A program made the translations under genes and the position numbers. The notes beneath the pieces are model-generated. The model saw only the letters and a program-made list of their open reading frames with translations. It was not told where the DNA came from and ran no database searches. This document shows positions 37,870 to 49,400 of a DNA stretch of 64,000 nt, one piece after another; the stretch's first letter is position 1; the number at the start of each line of letters is the position of its first letter. Source of the stretch: Siphlonurus alternatus (Eukaryota > Arthropoda > Insecta > Ephemeroptera > Siphlonuridae); assembly GCA_949825025.1 (NCBI GenBank), contig OX463787.1, positions 3,286,001 through 3,350,000 of the forward strand, written 5' to 3'.

Positions 37870-39462
37870 TGCATTTATTTATTAAAAATCTAATTTTAAA
37901 TCCTATCAATAAGGAATTTTTATGTTGATTTTGATAAAGCAAGATAAAATTTATATCTAAGTTGGGGAGGCAGGCTTTCACGTTATCTATTGAAGTACCA
38001 ATATTTTATTTAAGTATTGCAGTTATTACTTTGAAAACTGGTACAGTGCCTTCAGAATATTAACATCTTATTATGCAAAAAAAAAATCAGCTGCTGATTG
38101 ATATTGAAAATACGATTTTTGGTCCATTAATTAAAATCAGTTTAACTCGATAACCAATATTTACAGCTAACTGAGATATTCATGATGAATATGACAGAGG
38201 AGCTGTCAGGCGCGGATCCAGGGCTGTAGCCCCCCCCCCCCCCCCGAAATTTTAGATTTAACATGGGCAATATAGGCAATTCCCCCACTCCAAATTTTTT
38301 TTTAACATTGGCCTTATGGAGGCAGTCCCTCCCGAAATTTTTTTCTGGATCCGCGCCTGGGAGCTGTGATAGTTTTATTTTGAAAAAGATTGATTGAAGA
38401 GTTTTGCTAAGGAGCTAGAAAAATTAAATGTGTAATTTCAGCAAATTGCCTTTGTTTGAACCTATATACCTTCCAGCCTTAATAAATAAATAGCTTCAAA
38501 AAGCAATTACGTACTATATTTATTTACATATTTACATGATTTTCCATTCCTCTAGGCTGAAATATTGCTCATTTTTTAATCACTCTTTTGCTTTTACCTC
38601 CTGATGGTTTATCATCTCCTAATACCTTAGACTAAAATTCCTGCCCCTTGTGATGGTCATGTAACTTATTTTTACCTTCTACTGATTTATGTCCTCCAAA
38701 ATATCTGGGAATGATTTTCAAGTGTGTGTCCATCCATGTAACTGTATAATTCTGTACCAAAACCACTCTTATAACAGAAAAAAGTATTAGGCAAACAAAA
38801 CTCTAGGAGGTCGATTAAAAGTTGTTTTTATCCTGTAGGTTTAGGCAATCCGCTTTACTGATAAGTGAAACAAGTTGCATACATTTAAGGGGCATGGTAG
38901 ATTTATGAAGAAAACATGTTTTTATTGTTCAGTTTATTTTTATTAATTAGAAAACCTAATTCAAGACCAAATTAATATAATATTAATTAATTATAACAAA
39001 TAGTTAAAGAAATTAATTACGATATATTTTTCACAATAATTATGTCAATTATATATTTTTTGACAAACAATTAACCAACAATTTTATTATAACGATACCA
39101 TGATAGAAGTGACAATGCGATAAATATATTAAAATTATACAATTTTTTTTAATTAATATTAAATATGTTTGTTTTATTAAATTACATACGTGCCACTTTT
39201 TTGTAAAAAGACACATTTTTATTTGTGGCTTTCATAAAATTTTATTAAAAAATAATTATATTATTGGCCTGATGATTATCATTTCAAATTATAGAGACCA
39301 ACACGATCTTAAAGAAGTTGAGAATTCTTCCGATTTCAATCTGTGTTACATTTAAAAATAATATTCTCTCGAATTTAATTTCTTATTTTTAGTCTCTCTC
39401 AATGGCATAAGCCCGAGCCGAGAGCTTATAAGGAAAATGCATGACAAAATCGTACATTATTG
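37870..39462. other. Convergent PARP1-SMYD4 intergenic region
   Basis: AT-rich DNA between two converging genes. Apart from the element at 38207-38360, no gene or RNA was seen. Confidence 0.5.
38207..38360. repeat. Short TIR element, family K copy 1
   Basis: CAGGCGCGGATCCAG pairs with CTGGATCCGCGCCTG, an exact 15-bp terminal repeat. The inside has a 17-nt C run and ATTTAACATGGGCAATATAG, shared with 44702-44873. Confidence 0.8.
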
Positions 39463-39602
39463 ACTAATGACCGTAAGTTGCAGCCAACCTATCTTGGAAA
39501 AATCCGACAATTATCCGAGAATTTTAATGTTAATTAGTAAATAATCTACGGATAATCCTCAGATTATTCTCGGATAGGTGGCTGCAACTTACGGCCATTA
39601 GT
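39463..39602. repeat. Inverted-repeat element, family N
   Basis: ACTAATGACCGTAAGTTGCA pairs with TGCAACTTACGGCCATTAGT, with GATAATTATCCGAGA-like inner arms. Confidence 0.75.
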
Positions 39603-39749
39603 TCTCGAGTATGAAGGAGTCACAAATGTTGTACATATATCATTATCATGCTGACGTTCAATATGTTTTATGATGATATTTTCGTCATTTGTCGAGTATT
39701 TCCGGAAAGCTTTCGGCTCGTCTTGGACAAACTGAAAATATGAATACAT

Positions 39750-40447
39750 ATATGCTGCATGAAAAATTTTTATTACAGAAATGAAAAGAGGGTACCAAAA
39801 AATTATGCTGCTCTATTTTTTTCCTTTCCTATTTTTGAGAGCCTGGAACTATATTTTTAAAAAATATTGAAAGTACTACGCATCAAAAGAGGTGTTAATC
39901 AAAAAAATATAAATAAAAGGGACATTGGTTTGAAATAACTTTTTAGCAATACAGTATATCACAATTAATGTACAGTACCAACTGGTATATTTATTGTGAA
40001 TAAATAAAATTTTAAAAAAGTAAATATTTCATGGTGTCCAAAAAATCTGAATAAAATTATAGTTACACAATGGACAACCTATACGAAATTTTTTTATTGC
40101 AGAAATGAATAGAGGGCACCAAATTATGCTACTTTGAATTTTTTCAGATTTTTTTGAGACCCGGAACTATTTTTTAAATAATTATAAATGAAAGTTCTGT
40201 AAGTCAAGTTGGCACCCCTGATGCCTTAATGAAAAGGATAGAGACTGTACGCCTATTGACGCCTCCAGGAGGCGTGGCCGCACTTTCAATAATTATTTCA
40301 AAATAGTTCTGGGTTTCAAAAAAATCTAAAAAAATTCAGAGTAACATAATTTGGTACCCTCTATTCATTTCTGCAATAAAAAATTTTCATGTAGGTTGTC
40401 AATTTGGTCCCCTCCATTCATTTCTACAGTAAAAAAAAATTCCATGC
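39750..40447. repeat. Older family A MITE split by a younger one
   Basis: The left portion starts at TGCTGCATGAAAAATTTTTA with the arm AATGAAAAGAGGGTACCAAA. The right portion resumes at 40403 as TTTGGTCCCCTCCATTCATT. The block between (40069-40402) is an independent complete family A element. The SMYD4 stop codon is only about 30 bp beyond. Confidence 0.7.
40069..40402. repeat. MITE family A, copy 5, nested
   Basis: AATGGACAACCTATACGAAA left, TTTTCATGTAGGTTGTCAAT right. The loop has CCTCCAGGAGGCGTGGCC, one base different from other copies. On the minus strand its left arm supplies AATAAA at 40098-40093 for SMYD4. Confidence 0.8.
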
Positions 40448-40475
40448 ATCACACGGTGAAATGTGACTGATGACT

Positions 40476-43400
40476 TCACTTGTTTTGTCTGGACAAGTTG
40501 GTGGTGTTTCCAAGCTGCAACATGAGTTTCCTGGCAGCCTGCTGACACAGAACGTAGTCCCTGATGGGGGGAGGGGCAAGGAACTTCTCCAGGACCTTCA
40601 GCACGTCAAGGTACGTCGTCAGGGCAGCCAAGTTCTCTCCCTGATCGACCCTGGCCTTGGCGATCTGAGGAACATCATGTTTGTGAATTATTGTGTGAAG
40701 TCAATCATTCTTGTTTTAAATTTTAAACCAATGTATAAATAAATAGCTTATATAATTGATTTATAGCTAACATTTGAAATCAATGGTATATAACATGAAT
40801 ATAATTTTTTAATATAATTTCGAGATGGAACTAATAAATAATTAATACATTTTTTATTCTTCTTCTAGATCTGTTTAAACTCGAACTGTATTTTTAAATT
40901 CACATCCTTAACTTTTAAATAATAATTAAAATAATTTTTTATTAATTATATATATATAATTAAGAATATCTAATGAAATTTTAATATATACTGCAGTTGG
41001 TTCCCCACTATACATAATGATTATATGAGACATAATGGGGGACATTCACAAAGCACTTTAACCCCCAATTTAGCCCCGATTTTTAACCCTGGTGCTAAAC
41101 GTGGTGCTAAGCTATGAGCTTAACATGGTTAGCCCCTGGTTTAGTACCATGTTTAGCACCAGGGTTAAAAATCGGGGCTAAAGTGGGGGTTAAAGTGCTT
41201 TGTGAATGTCTCCCAATATATACCTCACAACATAGATTGCCCGCCACCAGGCTCACGCATCGGTGACTAGTTATTTTTTCTTACCATTTTATTCATATAT
41301 TTCTCATAAAATAACATTGCCACTACATAATTAATAATTAGAAGTACCACCAAGATCTGCACCGACACGCCCATCAGACCACCATCACAACTCTCCTACC
41401 TATATATACCGAGCATAATAATTAAATTACCTGCAGTTTCCGCTCCGTGTCTGCGAGTCCTGCGAGTGAGGCTAGCACGCTGGTCTTGTGAGCGCAGATG
41501 GGACAAGCCACGGCGATCTGGGGCGAATCCTCCGTCATGGCCACTTTGATGCCCGCGCCGCACTCACCGCACTTCAGACGGAACGTGTTCTGCAGAAATT
41601 ATTGGTGCTTATTATTTATTTTTTTTAATTAAACCCTATTGGGTACTTCTACTTACTAATTACATACTACTTGAAACCCCGAACCTTCCGAAACCCTAAC
41701 TTGAGCGTTTCGCAGGCTCTTCTGGAACGGGGGCGGCCACGGCCTTGCAAATCCATCCCGGCATTTGCCTGCGGCTGAGGGAAACGTGGAAACCTCAGCT
41801 AGGATGGACGCTACAGCTTTTATCAATGAACCGGAAGTGCAATGGTCCAAAGCCAGGGGAACCACATAGTGGAAAAGCGCAACGTTTTACCCCTGGGTGG
41901 GAAACGTGGTTTTTGTTGAAAATGGTCACCCATCCAACTACTAACCACGCGTGGCGTTGCTTGACTTCGGTGATCTGACGAGACTCGGTCAAGCGCACTG
42001 CGCTACACCTCCCACATTGGTGCTTATTAGGACATTGGACAACCTGCATGCAATTGCATTTGGATAGAGGACTTTAAGTTATGTATTGTCAATATTTTTT
42101 CAGCTTTTTTTTTTAACCCTTTATTAACACCCTTAAAATTGTGCTGCAAAATACTATGACGTCATAGTCATGCAAATATTTAACAATTAACATGCAAGCA
42201 TAGGGAAAGATGTTGCATGAATAACAAAAAAAAAAAATACCTGAAAAAATTGCAAAAAAAAAAAATTATGAAGTTTCTCCGTATGGCATTGTTCATTATA
42301 TGAATTTACACGACAAAACCCTTTTACCCTTCTATTGAATTTCTATCGCAAATATCGCAATATTTTTTATTAGGGAAATCAATTTAATTTATATTTATAT
42401 AATTATCACCTTTTCGTTACATAATATATAATAGTTACAAGTTGTAAGAAATAACATTTAACAGATACTCAACATTTTTTTGTTTACACATTACAATCAT
42501 GAGATGTATTGAAATTATTATATAGTATCCATATCATATTGTTTTTTTTTTTCATGTTTGTGTTTCTTGAATGTATTATTAAATATGGACGTGCATTGCA
42601 ACGGATGATTGATGAACATTATTGACGTGCATTGTTGTAGAGATTGAGTAGATTGTTGTACATGCAATCTACTCATACAGCTCTTTTATAACATTTAATA
42701 AATAATTATTTTATTTGTTTATGATTATTTAAATTGCATAAATTTATAATAATTATTATTTATCAAACAATATACATGCAAACAATATTTTTAACCTGAA
42801 TAAAACAAACAAACATATATTGAAATTTTTTTCCTCATGATCGAGACGTAATGTAATTATTATATGCATAACACTGAATTTATAATTAGGTAAAGAAAGT
42901 TTATTATTTTATTACCAACAACACAATTTAAAATGTCATTAATGAGCCCCGCATATATATATAATCGTAAAAGAACACATTAAAAGTAATGCATAAATTT
43001 TGTTGCAAAATTTTAACAAATAAACTCGTAAATTTTGACGCTAATGGTGACGTTAGTGTGTTATCTTTAATATTTATGTCCACGTGACTTCGGTATAGCT
43101 TCTATAGTTCTTCAGTGTATTAACTTAGTTGGTGCAATTCGAGTGCATTGAAAAAAGGGTGGACAATAATTATTATTGCTGTGCTAGCGAATGATCAGAT
43201 GTGTAATGAACGAAATACTGGACTTATGTGCGATAATTGCCTGCTGTGTCTCCGGTCTGTGTTCAAAGGTACAGTCAATAAAATTTTATTTAATATGCAT
43301 TAAAATAATAAATGAAAAAATATATTAATTTTAAGTAACTTAATTTTTCTGAAGTGTGCATGAACTAATTTATATAAAACATTATATATATATTTTTTCC

Positions 43401-46400
43401 ACTCTTAATGTATAGAAATTAGAAATACGTATTTGATCATTTGGCAGTAAACAGTAATTAATTAAAATCACAATACAAACATAGATCTTGTCATATATAT
43501 TCTATACACTTATCTAAATTTGATAAGCATCATTATATAAATTGTCACTTTTAATATTTCAAACCAGAATTAAATGTACAATGTATTTTAATTATATTAG
43601 GCCTGTTCGTAAACCCTGCTCGGTGTACACTTTCTACACCCAATCGACCTTATATCCCATGTACACAAGATCGATTAGGTGCAGAAAGTGTACACCGAGC
43701 AGGGTTTACGAACAGGCTTCTATTATATGCATATATATAACCTACAGATATTTATATTTTTTAACACATTCTTTCATTCTTAATTATTTTTAAGTATAGT
43801 TTTTATAAGTTTAGTATAGAAAAATCAACGTTACATAAATTATTATTGCTCTATGTATACACGTGAACCTTTTGGGTTAAGTCCTTCCACTATCCCCTCC
43901 TAAATTTCTTAAAATAAACATTAGCAGTAGTAAAGGTCGAGCGTGGCGCAGTGCATTGACCGGTTCTCGTTAGATCACCGAAGTCAGGCTACGTCGAGCG
44001 TGGTTAGTACTTGGATGGGTGACCGTTTCAAGTAAAAAATACGCTGCTCCCTCCCTGGGGTAAATTCGTCTCGTTTTCCACCCAGTGCAGTGATGCACTT
44101 GTGTGTGGTTCCACAGGCTTTGGACATCGCTTTGGTCCATTGAGAAAAAGTAGAGGTGTCCGTCCTGACTGAGGTTTTCCACGGTTCCCTCAGTTTCACC
44201 TCAGCGAATGCTGGGACGCGTAAGCATGCAGGCCGTGGCCATTATCCGTTCCCTACCTTATCCCTACCCAGTAACCTGCCGCGAGCTGTAAGCTCTTAGG
44301 GGTGTATCCTTGTAAGAAAAAAAAAAAACTTTCTTCCATTAATTTTAATATCAATGGCCTTACGAGGCCAGATTTTTCCCCTCTATGCTTTAATTGATCT
44401 ACAACAAAAGGTCGACGACCTGTCTGTACCTGCTGCATATCCATCATGTTCTGGTAGACAGGCCAGTCCTCCTCGCAGGCGTCACAGTTACACTCAAACC
44501 AATACTGTTCCCTCAGTTTGGCACGGCGGGTAGACCGATCCTCACGGGTGTAGATGCTGCCGTAGTTCTCGCACACTTCCTCGCCGGGGCTGAGGCCGCG
44601 GATCGCCCGAGCAACCACCTTGCTGCCTCCCACGAAATACCTGGACCAGAAATTAAATTAACCTCCCCGTGTTTTTGCAATAAATCATTATATTCTCCTT
44701 CCAGGTGCGAATTCAGATGGGTTGAAGGACTGGGGAATCTGCTGATCCCCCCCCCAAATTTTGGATTTAACATGGACAATATGGGTATTTCCCACACTTT
44801 ATTTTTTAACAATGGCCTTATGGAGACCCCATCCCCCTTCCCCCGAAATTTAGCTCTGGACAGATCTTCGCCTGTATTCCTCTATAGACTTTGTCGTGAA
44901 CTCTTATATAAATTAAAATATGTTTACAAATAATATATGTACCCACAGTGTACGTTTCCATGCATTAATTTTGAAACATTTAACATGTTATCATTGTTAT
45001 CAACGATAAAGTACTAATAAATTATGGGTCTGGTGATAAACGAGTTTAAAATCTACAGCTAGTGGATAAGTGACATGAAATTTTTTATTGCAGAAATAAA
45101 TATAGAGGGTATCTAAAATTATGCTGATCTGAATTTTTTCATATATATATATATATATTTTTTAGTCCTGGAACTGTTTTTAAATAATTAATTAAAAGTT
45201 CTGTAAGTTACGTTGGCCCCCTGGATTCTTAATAAAATGATAGGGCCTAAAATGCCTCCAGGGGGCGTGGCCGCACATTCAACAATTATTTAAAAAATGG
45301 TTCTGGGATTAAAAAAAAAAAAAAAATCTGAAAAAAATTCAGAGTAGCATAATTTGGTACCATCTATTCATTTCTGCAATAAAAAAATCATGCAGGTTGT
45401 CCATTATTCACTACATGTTGTTCTCAGTAAAACCAGAAAAAAAACTAGCCCTTCGTTTGACCCTCTCATTGTGCACATTGAAAACTCTTACCTGACGACG
45501 CCAGGGTTGCAGGAGTGGTTGAAGAGCGCCAGGGTGGGGTAGATGGCACCTCCCAGGAACACGGAGGTGGAGGTGCTCTTCTCGTCAGGTTGGTAGCCAG
45601 TGTCCAGGATGGACAGCTCCGTGGTCACCAACTCAGCCACCTCGTGGGCGTTGAACTGGGACACCTGGGGGCAAATATAGGGTCAAAATCGTACTTGTGT
45701 ACAATGGGAGCGATTCATCCCGAAGCAGTTAGCCATGATTCTAACCACGTTTAACTAGGTTGGTTTAACACGTAAAACAGGTATAGTTAAACTTGGTTAG
45801 AAACCTGGCTAACTGCTTCGTGAATTGCACCCAGCATTACCTGCTAGTGAAACATTTGAAGTAAAATTTTAATGGATATGGAAAAATTAAGCAAGGAGCT
45901 ATTTAAGAAGCGTTTTTCATACGAGGAAATATTTAGAAGTAATGATAGAATTAGGATAAACTTAATTGTAAAAGTTTTACATAAATAAGGTATTAATAAG
46001 GGACTCGGAAAATTAGCGCTCGACTCTCTGTTTATCAAAAACTTCGCCTTTTGCAAAATATATAAGAAAAACGCTTCTTAAAAAAAAAAAAAGTTTTAAA
46101 ATCGGTCCTTAAATATTTGCTGAATCGTGTGTATAATTAATAATACTGTATATTAATGACTCATTATATTGTTGCAATTAACGATATCACAGTAGGCAGA
46201 TAATTCATTATTCTGGACGATCGAGGGACGATATATTTGCCTCTTTCTCTCCTCTCTCCTTTCGTCAGAAGTTGAGCACGCGGGTATAATACATAAATTA
46301 TATCACATGAATTTTAATAAGTACAGTACTGTACATTTTAAATTATATCACAGGTAAAATAATTAGTTACCTGTAGATTATGAAGCAGGAGAGATCCAAT

Positions 46401-49400
46401 ATAAGCCTCGTCTGATGTCATCTCAGCCACTTTGTCAACACCTAAGACATTTAGAAGATAACCATTAGGTTTTAATCGTACAAAATAATGTTATTCCCCC
46501 GAGAAGAAAAAAGAAAGCCCCTAAATGTATGCAACTGTTTAAGCTTAGGTGTACGGCGGCGCAGTATTCTTGAAAATGAATATTAGTTTTTTTTTTTTTT
46601 TTTTTTTTTTTTCAATTTCTTTAAGATAACGTAAGTACGTAGATATTGTACTATATATGACTCTATTCTGTTTAAATATAATTTAAATGTATTTAAAAAA
46701 AAATTAACTGACGTCTATATCTTGAGGAGCAAAATCAATTTTCTTTCAAGTGTTTTTTTTAAGTAAATTTTAAAAATAAGTATTTTTTGAATATAACAAA
46801 ATTACAAAGAACGTCACAAACAACTTTAGCCTTGAAGAGTCAACTAAAATGCTCCTCCCCCTAGCTCCCTAAAAAATTCCCATGAATTGGGAACATCATT
46901 GAAAGAAAGTTGAATAATATAATAAATATCTTATTAAATTTTTTATTGCATATCTTATATCTTGGATATAGAGGACTTCAAATTTTATATTATTGTAAAT
47001 AATTTTTAAGAATTTTTTGAACCCTCTAACATCCTTAAAATCGAGCAGCAAAACACTGTGACGTCATAGTCATGTATACATTTAACACGCAAGCATAGGG
47101 AAAGACATGATTGCATGACTATGACGTCGATTTTGAGGTTTCAAAAAAATTCAGAAAAAATTGACAGTATAATATAACTCAAGGTCCTCTATATCCAAAT
47201 ATGCAATATAAAAGTCATGAAGGGTTGTCCATTGGTCCACAAAATTCAAATTATTAATTTATTTAGCAACGGTTACATATATCCAAGTCACTAACTCCAA
47301 ATCTCTCTCACCCTGATCGGCCCCGAAGTAGCCTCCACTGCGAAGTCCTTGCAGGAGGAAGATAGCCATGATGGTGCGTTGCAGCAGGTCGCTGGGTGCG
47401 CGCGCATCCTCATGTGACACCAGCTGGTGCAGCGAGAGGTAGTCCTCAGAGTGGTACACTTTAGTACCGACGGTGGCAGCAGCGTCCATACCAACCAGCT
47501 TCTCTTGTAGACCCTGCAGATTTAATTATGAAGTCGTATAGAATTGAAATTGATGAATTTTTATCGTGGATATTCAATTTAATTAATTTAGTTTAGTTGA
47601 CTTATCCAAAGTAACTTATCCAAACACTTGTCTGGGCCTATACTTGTCCACGCGGCTAATTATTTAGGTTATCCAGACTAGAACGTAGACAAGTTATCCG
47701 CCAACTAAACCTCGCGGATAAGTCTTTTTAAATTCCCCTCCTAGGAGTTCAAATGTGAAGAAATTTGAAGATATAATCATAAACAAAAAAGCCGGATTTT
47801 GAGGCCTTAAACTTCAAAACATTGAAAACGGCAAAACTTGACAAAACCAAAACTATTATTTTTGCTAGATCATACTGAAAACACCTGAAACCATGTAATT
47901 GGACCCTAGGAATTTGAATATGAAGGAATTTTTAAGATTCAATCACAAACAAAAAAGCCGGATTTTGAGGCCTTAAACTTCAAAACAGTGAAAACGGCAA
48001 AACTTGACAAGACAAAAACTTCTAATTTTAGCTCGATCATGCTGAAAACACCTGATGTCATGTAATTGGACCCTAGAAGTTTGAATATGAAAGAATTTTG
48101 AAGATTCAATCACAAACAAAAAAGCCGGATTTTGAGGCCTTAATAAACTTCAAAACAGTGAAAACGGCAAAACTTGACAAAACCAAAACTTTTATTTTAG
48201 CTAGATCATACTGAAAACACCTGAAACCATGTAATTGGACCCTAGGAATTTGAATATGAAGGAATTTTTAAGATTCAATCACAAACAAAAAAGCCGGATT
48301 TTGAGGCCTTAAACTTCAAAACAGTGAAAACGGCAAAACTTGACAAAACCAAAACTTCTAGTTTTAGCTCGATCATGCTGAAAACACCTGACGTCATGTA
48401 ATTGGACCCTAGAAGTTTGAATATGAAGGAATTTTGAAGATTCAATCATAAACAAAAAAGCCGGATTTTGAGGCCTTAAACTTCAAAACAGTGAAAACGG
48501 CAAAACTTGACAAAACCAAAACTTTTAATTTTAGCTCGATCATACTGAAAGCACCTGAAACCATATATTTGCACCCTAGGAGTTCAAATATGAAGGAATT
48601 TTGAAGATTCAATCACAAACAAAAAAGCCGGATTTTGAGACCTTAATAAACTTCAAAACAGTGAAAACGGCAAAACTTGACAAAACCAAAACTTTTATTT
48701 TAGCTCGATCATACTGAAAACACCTGAAACCATGTAAATGGACCCTAGGAGTTGAAATATGAAGGAATTTTGAAGATTCAATCCCAAACAAAAAAGCCGG
48801 ATTTTGAGGCCTTAAACTTCAAAACATTGAAAACGGCAAAACTTGACAAAACCAAAACTATTATTTTTGCTAGATCATACTGAAAACACCTGAAACCATG
48901 TAATTGGACCCTAGGAATTTGAATATGAAGGAATTTTTAAGATTCAATCACAAACAAAAAAGCCGGATTTTGAGGCCTTAAACTTCAAAACAGTGAAAAC
49001 GGCAAAACTTGACAAAACCAAAACTTCTAGTTTTAGCTCGATCATGCTGAAAACACCTGACGTCATGTAATTGGACCCTAGAAGTTTGAATATGAAGGAA
49101 TTTTGAAGATTCAATCATAAACAAAAAAGCCGGATTTTGAGGCCTTAAACTTCAAAACAGTGAAAACGGCAAAACTTGACAAAACCAAAACTTTTAATTT
49201 TAGCTCGATCATACTGAAAGCACCTGAAACCATATATTTGCACCCTAGGAGTTCAAATATGAAGGAATTTTGAAGATTCAATCACAAACAAAAAAGCCGG
49301 ATTTTGAGACCTTAATAAACTTCAAAACAGTGAAAACGGCAAAACTTGACAAAACCAAAACTTTTATTTTAGCTCGATCATACTGAAAACACCTGAAACC

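Noticed and set aside
43936..44060. Functional 5S rRNA gene
   Set aside because: Only the internal control region is 5S-like; the 5' and 3' stem sequences are altered and it continues into a SINE body with an A tail.
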